Positions 1 through 7,660 of a DNA stretch of 64,000 nucleotides are shown piece after piece (position 1 is the stretch's first letter; every line of letters starts with the position of its first letter). This DNA is from Alexandriicola marinus (GTDB lineage: Bacteria > Pseudomonadota > Alphaproteobacteria > Rhodobacterales > Rhodobacteraceae): positions 1 to 64,000 of the forward strand of contig NZ_RBVZ01000005.1 of NCBI RefSeq assembly GCF_004000435.1, read 5' to 3'. A program made the translations under genes and the position numbers. The notes under the pieces are model-generated. The model was not told the origin of the DNA and made no database searches. It saw nothing but the letters and a program-made list of their open reading frames with translations.

Positions 1-476
1 GACCACTTCAGTGGGGGCACTCCATCGTTCTCGACGCGGAATTCGAAAAACTCTTCCAAGCCGGTCTCTCTGAGGAATTCGATCGCTTCGACATCAAAAT
101 CGACGAGGGGCCTGCTGCTTCTCCATGGGAAGGGGTAGTCGCTCACGAGGGCAAAGGTGACGTCAGTATTTGTCTTGTTGAGATAGGTCGTCAGCTCGAT
201 CATCATTGTGGCGGGAATGGGGATCGCGCCGTCAACTTCGCGGAAATTATGCACGATTTCGGCGTTCGTACCCTGCAAACGCTCAACAACGTTTTCCTGA
301 TAGAAATTCCGGATACTCGTAAAGGTCTGACTATAGGATCGCGCGGTCTCCAGCGCCGCATTCTCTGCAAATCGCTGGTTTGAGCCACTCAGCCCAAATA
401 TCAGAGAACCCATCACAATACAGCCGACGATGATGATCAAGAGCGACTGATTGGCGTTTCGGAGAGCGTTCAGCAC
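1..476 (-). CDS. Tll0287/DUF3365-like membrane sensor protein, partial (C-terminus beyond window edge)
   Basis: This frame is open from a GTG at 476 to the window edge and encodes about 158 residues. It begins with a membrane segment (LLIIIVGCIVMGSLIFGL). An extracytoplasmic domain follows, with an Arg/Tyr-rich helix and the stretches NAEIVHNFREVDGAIPIPAT and SDYPFPWR. That pattern is typical of the Tll0287-like (DUF3365) sensor domain found N-terminal to adenylate/guanylate cyclases and histidine kinases. The GTG follows directly on the TAA stop of the upstream sensor gene, so the two are surely co-transcribed and probably translationally coupled. The output domain is off the window. A cyclase is the likely identity by family habit, but this cannot be seen here. 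Confidence 0.65.
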   Translation of the reverse strand, partial: MLNALRNANQSLLIIIVGCIVMGSLIFGLSGSNQRFAENAALETARSYSQTFTSIRNFYQENVVERLQGTNAEIVHNFREVDGAIPIPATMMIELTTYLNKTNTDVTFALVSDYPFPWRSSRPLVDFDVEAIEFLRETGLEEFFEFRVENDGVPPLKW

Positions 477-1187
477 TTAAGAGTCCTCGGAGCGATGTCG
501 CAGGTTGTAGTAGATCAAGGCGATTAGCCAAGAGGATGACGCGAACGCGAGAAAGATGATCAGGTTGGCCAGCTTGTCTTTGACATTCTTCTCCGAAATC
601 AGGAAATCGGAGGATCGGTCTGAATAGACCTCGACAACGCCGTTGATACCAGTCGCCTCTGAGTTCAGGGGATGATAGGAAGAGACGACCTCGATATTCA
701 CTCTGTTGCCCGCCATTGTCACGAACCTGTCCCGGAAAGTGAATTGAGAAGAAGATCTGCCTCGCAATGCGTGCGTCACTTCCTCGACTTCACTTTTCTC
801 TTCTCCGATTTGGGACGGATCGGTCGAGAAGATCGTATACCCATCAGTCGCATAAATCTTGAGTTTCAAGACATTCGTCCCTTCGAACAGGTCTTGAACT
901 TTGGCATTGAACGCTCGGGAATGTTCCTGTCCCAGGAACCCAGCCCAATCATCGATCGGGCGCTGCCTTTCATATTCATCAACGAGAAGGTTGATCTCGT
1001 CTCGCAGCGAGTTCGAAGCGAACAGCACCATGTCCCCATGGGAGGATTCAGTCGACCGCCGGAGGGTCTCCTCCATGACGGTTTCGAACGATTTCTGAGA
1101 GGTCCAGTATATCAGTCCAAGAGAGGCAAAAAACATCGCGGAAATAAGAACTTGTGGTAAGATCGCCCGATTGCCCCGTCCAGACAT
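477..1187 (-). CDS. Cache-like periplasmic sensor protein without output domain
   Basis: A 236-residue protein with an N-terminal membrane segment (residues about 9-27), an extracytoplasmic domain of about 165 residues and a second membrane segment close to the C-terminus, ending in a short cytoplasmic tail. The outer domain contains YATDGYTIFSTDPSQIGE and a later NRVNIEVVSSYHPL...GVVEVYSD pattern. This resembles sensor domains that usually precede GGDEF or kinase modules. No output domain follows; the protein stops about ten residues after the second helix. The start at 1187 is preferred because a GGGGAAG ribosome-binding site lies just upstream, whereas the longer frame to 1346 adds an atypical leader. 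It is directly adjacent to the Tll0287-like gene and may sense a signal for it. Confidence 0.6.
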   Translation of the reverse strand: MSGRGNRAILPQVLISAMFFASLGLIYWTSQKSFETVMEETLRRSTESSHGDMVLFASNSLRDEINLLVDEYERQRPIDDWAGFLGQEHSRAFNAKVQDLFEGTNVLKLKIYATDGYTIFSTDPSQIGEEKSEVEEVTHALRGRSSSQFTFRDRFVTMAGNRVNIEVVSSYHPLNSEATGINGVVEVYSDRSSDFLISEKNVKDKLANLIIFLAFASSSWLIALIYYNLRHRSEDS

Positions 1188-1643
1188 AGATACTTCCCCA
1201 AATGCAGTAAAAATAGAGTTTTCGGGTAGCACCGCCTTTCCGTATGCCGCAAGATTATTTGGCTGTTGATAACTAACGATACAGGTTCTTACCGAATACG
1301 AGAGCCACGACGGATTTCGCTCTGACATCAACGCGTCTCGCAGCATGAGGCGGACCGACGATGTCGGGGTTGACGGTCTTGTGCAGACACCACTGATGCC
1401 CTTGGGTCGAAAGGACTTTTGTGTTTCGATTGGCCGCTGAATTGCACCGTGAAACTGACAATGACACCGCTGATGGAGTTGGCAAAGGGGACGTGTCCGG
1501 GAATAGACGAAAGCCCCCTTGCGCCTGTCCGCCCGTGCGCTGCCATTCAGGTTTGGTCGGCCTCGATGGTCAGGCGGGTGCCCGTCCCGGCAAGGGGATG
1601 CCGGGCAGGGCGGTCGGGGAACTTCTGGCTGCTGGTTCTTGCG
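1188..1643. other. intergenic stretch, no gene identified
   Basis: No reading frame here has a recognisable product or a convincing ribosome-binding site, and the short frames present look like GC-driven open frames. The promoter of the sensor operon (minus strand) must lie in the part next to 1188. I see no clear repeat, RNA gene or terminator. Confidence 0.4.
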
Positions 1644-2096
1644 TCACCCCTGCGCGGGGGAGGTGGAGCGTTTGAGACGCCAGATCCAGAAACTGATCAG
1701 GATAGCCGAGGCCGAGATCAGCGTCATGATCGTGCCGGGGACAAAGTTCACGAGACCCGGCAGGTCGAGGAACAGGAAATAGCCGACATCGGCCAACCCA
1801 CCCACCATGGCCGTCACCCAGATCGCGGTCAGGGTGCCGCGCCAGATGAAGACGGCGCCCACGATCGTGGCCAGCCCGATCCACAACAGGTTGAAGCCGT
1901 GCTGGTTTATCACCCCGGCTACCGCGGGGTGATAATCGGCCACGAGGACCGCAGGATCGACCGCATCAGCGATTGCGGCGAAAGCCTCGGACGGCGGCTG
2001 AAGTATGGTCATCGCACCGGCAAGTGTGTGGACAAGACCCCAGATCACCCACAGGATCGCGGCAAATTTCAGGGCAGTGGCTTGTGTCTGCGTCAT
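1644..2096 (-). CDS. small integral membrane protein, function unknown
   Basis: A 150-residue protein with four predicted membrane helices: ALKFAAILWVIWGLVHTLAG, a helix around NLLWIGLATIVGAVFIW, one around IWVTAMVGGLADVGYFLF, and FVPGTIMTLISASAILISFW. It ends in a short basic tail. AGGATTTCCAA precedes the ATG and serves as ribosome-binding site. I do not recognise a named family. It lies 52 bp downstream of the FMN reductase gene on the same strand, so it may be the last gene of a three-gene unit that starts with the cytochrome b561-like gene. Confidence 0.6.
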   Translation of the reverse strand: MTQTQATALKFAAILWVIWGLVHTLAGAMTILQPPSEAFAAIADAVDPAVLVADYHPAVAGVINQHGFNLLWIGLATIVGAVFIWRGTLTAIWVTAMVGGLADVGYFLFLDLPGLVNFVPGTIMTLISASAILISFWIWRLKRSTSPAQG

Positions 2097-2148
2097 TTGG
2101 AAATCCTGATGTTTCAGTATGATGGGGGTGAGCGTCTGTTCGTGCCGA

Positions 2149-2709
2149 TCAGGCCGCGGCCGTTTGGACCGGTGTCACAAGTTGGCCGAGCAGATCGTCC
2201 AGCGCCGCGATTTCCTCGGGTCGTGTCAGCCGCTTCGCCTCGGCGTCCCAGCCCTCGAACCACGCTCCGATCCCCAATGATCCGCGCAGATCGGCGCCGA
2301 AGAGCGGGGCGATCATCTGCTGGCTGGCCAGCACATTGGCGCCCGCGCGGCCGCCGGGGCTGGCGGCCAGCATGACCACCGGCTTGTTCTGCCAGAGCTT
2401 CATCTCGATCCGGCTCATCCAGTCGAAGACGTTCTTCCAAGCAGCGGTGACAAAGCCATTGTGTTCCGCGAACGACACCAGAACCGCATCCGCCGCGCCG
2501 ATCCGTGCGAAGAACTCCTGCGCCGGCGCGGGAATGCCGGCCTCGTGTTCGCGGTCGACGGAAAAGATCGGCATCTCGTAATCATTGAGGTCAAGCGTTT
2601 CGACCTCGATGCCGGACTGCATCTGCTGCAGCCGCGTCGTGGCGTGGTCGATCAGCAGACGATTGATGGAATTGCGACTGTTGGAGGCCGCGAAGGCAAG
2701 AATTTTCAT
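2149..2709 (-). CDS. NADPH-dependent FMN reductase family protein
   Basis: A 186-residue flavodoxin-like protein. The N-terminus MKILAFAASNSRNSINRLL is the phosphate-binding loop of the NADPH-dependent FMN reductase (SsuE/ArsH/chromate reductase) family. SFAEHNGFVTAAWKNVFDWM and VVMLAASPGGRAGANVL correspond to the flavin-contacting loops of that family. The start at 2709 matches the family N-terminus and has AAGGG upstream; the longer in-frame leader to 2829 is rejected. It is a soluble cytoplasmic oxidoreductase whose physiological substrate (flavin, quinone or metal) cannot be told. It sits 40 bp downstream of a cytochrome b561-like gene and opposite a LysR regulator, which suggests a small redox-related unit. 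Confidence 0.8.
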   Translation of the reverse strand: MKILAFAASNSRNSINRLLIDHATTRLQQMQSGIEVETLDLNDYEMPIFSVDREHEAGIPAPAQEFFARIGAADAVLVSFAEHNGFVTAAWKNVFDWMSRIEMKLWQNKPVVMLAASPGGRAGANVLASQQMIAPLFGADLRGSLGIGAWFEGWDAEAKRLTRPEEIAALDDLLGQLVTPVQTAAA

Positions 2710-2749
2710 GAGGGACCCTTTCTGAGTTTCCGGTGGACCGTTGGCCGAA

Positions 2750-3100
2750 TTACGATCGGCGCAAGAACTCATCCGTAGGGATGATCTGGTGATGCGGCGC
2801 TGCGGTGATGTGCAGGGCAATGAGTGCAACGAGGATCGACGCGATCACGCTCTGTGCGATACGCGTCGGCACGCCGGCGAGTGCTGCCGGCAGTGTTTCG
2901 GACGTGCCGTCATGGACGACCGGGAACAGGCCGGCACCGGGCGCCGGCCCGAAGGTGATGTGCGGGCCAAGGCCGGCGACCGTTTCAAGGCTGACATGCA
3001 GCAAGTTGGCGAGCAGGAGGCCACCTGCAGCCAGCGCCACAAGGATCAAGAGTGCCATCAGCCAGTGCCGCGAAACGAGGAGGGGAGAATATCTTTGCAT
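2750..3100 (-). CDS. internally shortened cytochrome b561-like protein
   Basis: A 116-residue frame that begins like cytochrome b561 (QRYSPLLVSRHWLMALLILV, with the first-helix haem His) and ends like it (SILVALIALHITAAPHHQII, a last helix with His residues). The usual protein is about 180 residues with four helices. Here the two central helices are missing: the sequence goes from the end of helix 1 (about residue 50) straight to the loop before helix 4. The deletion is in frame. Two of the four expected haem-ligand helices are lost, so it may be a non-functional remnant or an unusual two-helix haem protein. It is divergent to a LysR gene and precedes the FMN reductase. Confidence 0.6.
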   Translation of the reverse strand: MQRYSPLLVSRHWLMALLILVALAAGGLLLANLLHVSLETVAGLGPHITFGPAPGAGLFPVVHDGTSETLPAALAGVPTRIAQSVIASILVALIALHITAAPHHQIIPTDEFLRRS

Positions 3101-3223
3101 GGGCCCGAACTGCTGCTCGATAAGTTATGCTGCAATCTCTCCCCCTGTCCTGCCGCGCACCAGATCCCGGATCGCACATGATGTGCGCGTTGATGCGACA
3201 TATTCCGCGTGCTAAGGGCCGCC

Positions 3224-4105
3224 ATGGAACATTGGATGGAACTTCGAACCGCGATGATGGTCGCGCGTCTGGGCACGGTCAGCGCGGCAGCCGAGGCTTT
3301 GGGTGTGCACCGCGCGACAGTCAATCGCCATGTCGAGACGCTGGAGGTCGCGTTCGGCGCCCCCCTGTTTCAGCGCCACGCGCGGGGCTACACGTTGACC
3401 GATGCGGGCCAAGACATGCTCGAGGTCGCGTCCCGCGCCGACGAGATGTTCGGCGATCTGGCGGGGCGCGCACGCGGCAAGGCCGGGCAGCTTTCCGGCG
3501 CACTGATCGTGACGGCTCTGGCCGGCGTCGCGCCGGTGGTCATGCCCGCCGTGCGCGCGTTCCATCTGGAGCATCCTCAGATCGCCATCGAATTCCTCGC
3601 GGGCGCGCAACTGGCGCGGCTGGAACATGGGGAGGCGCATGTGGCGATCCGTGCCGGGGCCAAACCGGAAGTGCCCGACTACGTCGTGACGCTGTTCCGC
3701 CATCTGCGCTTCGGGCTTTATGCCAGCCAAGCCTATATCGACCGGGCCGGGCGTCCGGGCCCCGACGAGCTGCATCGTCACCGGTTCGTCGGCAATATCG
3801 GCCCGGCAGGGCGCGCCCCGTTCACGCAATGGATGAATGCGAATGTGCCGCCAGAGGCCCTTGCGCTGCGGACGACCGAGCTGAGCGTCATGCTCAACGC
3901 CGTCTGTGACGGGCTGGGCCTTGGCTTTCTGGCCGAACATGACGCCTGCGGCCGGTCCGATCTGATCGAGATCATGCCGCCTTGCGACGAATGGTCGACC
4001 GCGCTCTGGATCGTGACCCATGTCGATCTGCACCGGACGACCAAGGTCCAGGCGTTTCTCGAACATCTCAGGGCGATCCGGCCTGATGAGACGTCCGGTG
4101 AATGA
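3224..4105 (+). CDS. LysR-family transcriptional regulator
   Basis: A 293-residue protein. The N-terminal winged helix-turn-helix covers residues 1-60 (LGTVSAAAEALGVHRATVNR) followed by LFQRHARGYTLTDAG, a LysR-type pattern. The effector-binding domain starts near residue 90 (GALIVTALAGVAPVVMPAV). The recognition helix has VHRATVNRHVETLE where most LysR proteins have S-x-S-R-x-I-x-x-L-E. The ATG at 3224 is chosen over the GTG at 3209 because the HTH then begins at the usual distance. It is divergently oriented to the cytochrome b561-like/FMN reductase genes, separated by about 120 bp, and by family habit probably controls them. The inducer is unknown. Confidence 0.85.
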   Translation: MEHWMELRTAMMVARLGTVSAAAEALGVHRATVNRHVETLEVAFGAPLFQRHARGYTLTDAGQDMLEVASRADEMFGDLAGRARGKAGQLSGALIVTALAGVAPVVMPAVRAFHLEHPQIAIEFLAGAQLARLEHGEAHVAIRAGAKPEVPDYVVTLFRHLRFGLYASQAYIDRAGRPGPDELHRHRFVGNIGPAGRAPFTQWMNANVPPEALALRTTELSVMLNAVCDGLGLGFLAEHDACGRSDLIEIMPPCDEWSTALWIVTHVDLHRTTKVQAFLEHLRAIRPDETSGE

Positions 4106-4123
4106 GACAGCGAGCGGGGTGCC

Positions 4124-4648
4124 TCAGCCGGCAAAGGCCCAGCCGTTGAGGCCGGCCACGGCGGCCCAGAAGGGCGCAAAGACAAGACCGACATTGCGCC
4201 CGTTGCGCGACATCCGGGGATGATGGCCGAGAAACGGCACGCCGGCGGGGTTGGCGTTCACCAGCGCGAACAGCAGGGCCATGATCCCGAATACGAAATG
4301 CAGGGCATGACGATCGGCAAGCGGCAATGTCAGGCCGTAGACGACACCGGCCGCCACCGCGAGAAAGGCCAGCGCACCCTGACGTTGCTCGAACAACATC
4401 AGGAAGATGTAATCCGCCCCAACGGGAGCCTTGTCCTTCGGCGCGGCGTCCAAGGCGGCATCCAGCATGGCGATCTGGTCACCATGGGTCAGCGCCTTGG
4501 ATGGGCGCGGCAGGCCGGGGGCAAAGACGGGCAGCACCCAGTTGACCATCCAGCGCGCCCAGAGCGGACGGTAGATTTCGACGGCATGGAAAAGGGCCGG
4601 TGCAAGACACAAGAGCAGGCCGAGCGTTGATGCGAGGGAAACTGTCAT
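4124..4648 (-). CDS. integral membrane protein, function unknown
   Basis: A 174-residue protein with an N-terminal hydrophobic segment (STLGLLLCLAPALFHAVEIY), a hydrophilic central part containing GDQIAMLDAALDAAP, and two or three hydrophobic helices in the second half (GALAFLAVAAGVVYGLTLPL and HFVFGIMALLFALVNANPAG). AAGGA lies upstream of the ATG. I do not recognise the family. It is convergent with the LysR gene, with only 18 bp between the two stops, and stands alone between that gene and the cupin gene. Confidence 0.55.
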   Translation of the reverse strand: MTVSLASTLGLLLCLAPALFHAVEIYRPLWARWMVNWVLPVFAPGLPRPSKALTHGDQIAMLDAALDAAPKDKAPVGADYIFLMLFEQRQGALAFLAVAAGVVYGLTLPLADRHALHFVFGIMALLFALVNANPAGVPFLGHHPRMSRNGRNVGLVFAPFWAAVAGLNGWAFAG

Positions 4649-4718
4649 GAGTGGGGTATGTCCTTATCGCGAAATCGGGTTCGGCCGGCCTTGATCCGAC
4701 CGAACCCGCAAGACCTCG

Positions 4719-5141
4719 TTACTCGACCAGTGCCGCATCAAGCGGCCCGCTATAGACAATCAGGCCGATGCAGGGGATGTCGCTGTCGCAGCGGTCTCCG
4801 TGGGCCACGCCACCTTCGACCAGGGAATAGTCGCCCGGCACGGTCGACACTTCCGTGCCGTCGGCCTCGATATGCACCCAGGTGCCCGCGATGCTGACGC
4901 CCCGATAATCATGGGTATGCGTATGCGGCGGCAGTTCCGTGCCCGGGTCGATCTTGATCAGCCATGTGGCGCCGGTCGCGTCGTCGCCCCAGGCGAGGGC
5001 CAGTTGAACGCCGGGCAGGGGGGCATCGAACCATGCGGTATCCTCGAGGGCGAAGTGGTTGCCATCATGGGCATGGCTCTCTGCAATGGCGGATGTCGCA
5101 ATCAGGGCGGCCGCGGCTGCGGCGATCAGTGTCTTCATCAT
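4719..5141 (-). CDS. exported cupin-domain protein (DUF4437-like)
   Basis: A 140-residue protein with a clear signal peptide (MMKTLIAAAAAALIATSAIA, cleavage near residue 20 before ESHAHDG). A single cupin barrel follows, with PPHTHTHDYRGVSIAGTWVH as the metal-binding His cluster and SLVEGGVAHGDRC as the second motif. It is therefore probably a periplasmic metal-binding protein. AAGGA lies eight bases before the first of two ATGs, so 5141 is taken as start. The gene is divergent to a TetR regulator whose upstream region has a perfect palindrome, so it may be a target of that regulator. The enzymatic activity, if any, is unknown. Confidence 0.7.
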   Translation of the reverse strand: MMKTLIAAAAAALIATSAIAESHAHDGNHFALEDTAWFDAPLPGVQLALAWGDDATGATWLIKIDPGTELPPHTHTHDYRGVSIAGTWVHIEADGTEVSTVPGDYSLVEGGVAHGDRCDSDIPCIGLIVYSGPLDAALVE

Positions 5142-5354
5142 GGGAAAAATCCTTTCCGGCTGGTTTTCGGTCGTTCTGTTTGTTGCCTGCTGTGCACACG
5201 CGAAATGGCGTCGGCGGTTGTGTCGGGCGACGGCGGTCCCCGCGTCGAGACCCCGGTGTTGACGTGGTGACTTCCCCCGTATCCGCCTGGGGACTATCCC
5301 CTGCTTGTGCACTCTGTTACCGACTGGTACAAATATATCGGACGCACCGTCAAG

Positions 5355-5379
5355 ATATAAAATACCATATGGTATAAAA
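5355..5379 (+). promoter_or_regulatory. candidate operator/promoter of the TetR gene: perfect 14-bp palindrome
   Basis: ATACCATATGGTAT at 5362-5375 is a perfect palindrome, only four bases (AAAA) ahead of the TetR start codon. A TATAAA box lies just upstream at 5355-5360. No Shine-Dalgarno sequence fits between palindrome and ATG, so the message may be nearly leaderless. Position and symmetry suggest an autoregulatory operator for the TetR protein that follows. The neighbouring cupin gene on the other strand starts about 220 bp away and could share control. Confidence 0.55.
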
Positions 5380-5985
5380 ATGAGCGATCAAGATCCCAAA
5401 CCTGCGCGTGGCCGGCCGCGGACGATGAAGGCCGACGCGGTGCTCGATGTCGCGATGACCGCCTATTGGAACAGCGACCCGGCCGACGTGTCGGTCAATG
5501 CGATCTGTCAGATGGCAGGGATATCCAAGCCTTCGCTTTACCGGGAGTTCGGAAGCGAGGACGGGCTGATGCGCGCGGTTCTCGACAGCTATGCCGAACG
5601 GGTCCTGTCGGCCATTTTCCTGATCCTGCAAAGTGGAGAGGGGTTGCAGGACACGCTTGACGCGCTGATCGACTTTGCCGCCGCAGACCCGCGCATGGAA
5701 ACGGGTTGCCTGTTCTACAAGATGCGCGCCGGGAAACACCGGCTCGGGCCCCAGACCCGCGCGCGGGTCGAGGAAATCGACGCCGCTGCGCAGGCCGTCT
5801 ATGTCGCGTTCCTGTCGTCATGCCGGGATGCCGACACCTGGCCCGAGCGCCTCTCGATCGAGGCCGGGGCGCGCTATCTGGGAGAGCATCTTGCACTGGC
5901 GATCACCCAGCGCGCCTCGGGCGAGGATCCCGCCCGCATCCGCGAGATGATGTCCCTTGCCTTGTCGGCCCTGACGCGCCCATAG
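5380..5985 (+). CDS. TetR/AcrR-family transcriptional regulator
   Basis: A 201-residue protein. A basic leader (KPARGRPRTMKADAVLD) is followed by a TetR helix-turn-helix in residues about 15-62 (VSVNAICQMAGISKPSLYRE, then FGSEDGLMRAVLDSY). The C-terminal ligand domain contains ETGCLFYKMRAG, a pattern seen in AcrR-type repressors with a conserved Gly-Cys. The ATG at 5380 starts directly after a palindromic operator candidate, which suggests autoregulation. The divergent cupin gene is a possible second target. The ligand cannot be deduced. Confidence 0.85.
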   Translation: MSDQDPKPARGRPRTMKADAVLDVAMTAYWNSDPADVSVNAICQMAGISKPSLYREFGSEDGLMRAVLDSYAERVLSAIFLILQSGEGLQDTLDALIDFAAADPRMETGCLFYKMRAGKHRLGPQTRARVEEIDAAAQAVYVAFLSSCRDADTWPERLSIEAGARYLGEHLALAITQRASGEDPARIREMMSLALSALTRP

Positions 5986-6499
5986 CCATCGCTCTCCCTG
6001 AACGCGACAGGCAGGTGGGGGCCGCTTCGGGCGACGCATGCGATCTCGCGGAAGATGAGAGGATATCCCGCATCGGTCGGGTGTCCCGCCCCGAGCGCTT
6101 GCGCAGCGAGACTGGTGCGAAGTCCGTCGCGCCCCGATGTTACACGGCTGGGTCTGGACCTGGCGCCGCGCGATGCCATGTCGGTCCGTTCATGCGGACG
6201 GCCCGGTGAGAAACGTCGAGGATGAGGCCCCCCGGGATGAACCGGACCTGATTATCGCGCAACGAAAACCGGCCACCCCGACACGATCAGCTGCGGGCCA
6301 TTGCCCGCATCGTAACCGACACGCGGGCAAGCCTCCGCGTGCCGGTACGTTTCAAGAGCGCGGCGAGACAGGGGCTGATCAACGTCACCGCGCCAGACTG
6401 TCGCGACCGTGGCGGCCTTGCTTCGGCAAGGTGGTTTCCCTGACTCGCCGAAATCGGCTGCCGGCCTGTCGATGACGTCGCTAGGGGCCTGGCGCGGAG
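5986..6499. other. intergenic stretch, no gene supported
   Basis: About 510 bases between the TetR gene and the end of the Gfo/Idh gene. A 112-codon frame at 6137-6475 (+) has arginine- and proline-rich content without recognisable motifs and without a good ribosome-binding site, so it is not called. No clear terminator, repeat or RNA gene was seen. It may be decayed coding DNA. Confidence 0.4.
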
Positions 6500-7657
6500 T
6501 CAGGTCGCCACGGGTGTGAGCCAGACCGGCAGATCGCTCTCGGCGCTATCGACAACGGCTTCAACGAAGGCGACGCCCTTCAGCCCGTCATAGGCCAAAG
6601 GCACGTTCTGGCCGATGGAGCCCGGGTCTCGTCCGGCGCGTCGTGCCCGGATTACCTCGGCAAACCCCGCATAGAGATTGGCAAAAGCCTCAAGATATCC
6701 CTCGGGGTGGCCGGGGGGCGTGCGGCTGCGGACCTTGGCGTCCTCCGAAACCTCGTCTGTGCCGCGCTTGATCGTCTGGACCCGGCCGCCGAGCGGCTGA
6801 AAGATCAGTTCGTTCGGCTGCTCCTGGAACCATTGGAGCGACCCTTCCGATCCGAAGACACGTAGCCGCACACCGTTGGAGTTCCCGAGGGCCACCTGAC
6901 TGGACCAAAGCAGACCCCGCGCGCCGCCTTCGTAGCGGATCATCACATGGGCATTGTCGTCCAGTGCACGGCCCGGAACGAAGGTGGCAAGATCGGCTGT
7001 CAGGGCTTCGACCGTCAGGCCGGTGACGAAGCCGGCAAGGTGATAGGCATGGGTCCCGATGTCCCCGATCGACCCGCCGCGCCCGTTCTTCGTGGGGTCC
7101 GTGCGCCATGCGGCCTGAGCGTTGCCCTCGGATTCGATGGCGGTGGCCATCCACTCCAACGGATATTCGACCTGGATCGTCCGGATTTTTCCAAGCTCTC
7201 CATTGGCGACCCGGACGCGCGCCTCATGCACCATCGGGTAGCCGGAATAAGTGTAGGTGACGCCGACAAAACTCCCTCTTTCCCGGGCCAGCTTTTCCAG
7301 CGCGATGGCATCCTCGAGCGTGGCCGTCAGCGGTTTTTCACAGATCACGTCAAAGCCGGCGTCGATCAACGCCTTGGCGATAGGATAGTGGGTGAAGTTC
7401 GGCGTGCAGATGGCAACCGCATCAACCTTGTCGTCGCGGCCAGCCTCGCCGGCGATCAGGTCCTGATAGCTGCCATAGGCGCGGGCCGGATCCAGCCCCT
7501 CGCCAATCGCGAAGTCCCGCCCCCGTTGCGGGTCGACATCAAAGGCGCCTGCGACGAGGTCCCACTGACCGTCGAGCCGCGCCGCGATGCGGTGGATATT
7601 GCCAATGTAGGCGCCTTGACCGCCACCGATCATCCCAAGCCGAAGTCTGCGATCCAT
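6500..7657 (-). CDS. Gfo/Idh/MocA-family NAD(P)-dependent oxidoreductase
   Basis: A 385-residue protein. The N-terminal Rossmann fold has GMIGGGQGAYIGNIHR (residues 8-23). The family-typical CEKPLT lies near residue 130, and the catalytic motif GGSIGDIGTHAYHLAGF supplies the Asp and His used for hydride transfer from a sugar or cyclitol hydroxyl. It is the last gene of the tight minus-strand operon iolD-iolE-SDR-TIM barrel-Gfo/Idh, 3 bp after its neighbour. With two more family members on the plus arm (12402 and 16624), the locus has three such dehydrogenases, suggesting several successive or alternative oxidations of polyols. The exact substrate is unknown. Confidence 0.85.
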   Translation of the reverse strand: MDRRLRLGMIGGGQGAYIGNIHRIAARLDGQWDLVAGAFDVDPQRGRDFAIGEGLDPARAYGSYQDLIAGEAGRDDKVDAVAICTPNFTHYPIAKALIDAGFDVICEKPLTATLEDAIALEKLARERGSFVGVTYTYSGYPMVHEARVRVANGELGKIRTIQVEYPLEWMATAIESEGNAQAAWRTDPTKNGRGGSIGDIGTHAYHLAGFVTGLTVEALTADLATFVPGRALDDNAHVMIRYEGGARGLLWSSQVALGNSNGVRLRVFGSEGSLQWFQEQPNELIFQPLGGRVQTIKRGTDEVSEDAKVRSRTPPGHPEGYLEAFANLYAGFAEVIRARRAGRDPGSIGQNVPLAYDGLKGVAFVEAVVDSAESDLPVWLTPVAT

Positions 7658-7660
7658 TGC

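Noticed and set aside
6137-6475. 112-codon frame on the plus strand in the gap after the TetR gene
   Set aside because: Arginine- and proline-rich, no ribosome-binding site, no motif. Other frames here are equally open, so it is not supported as a gene.
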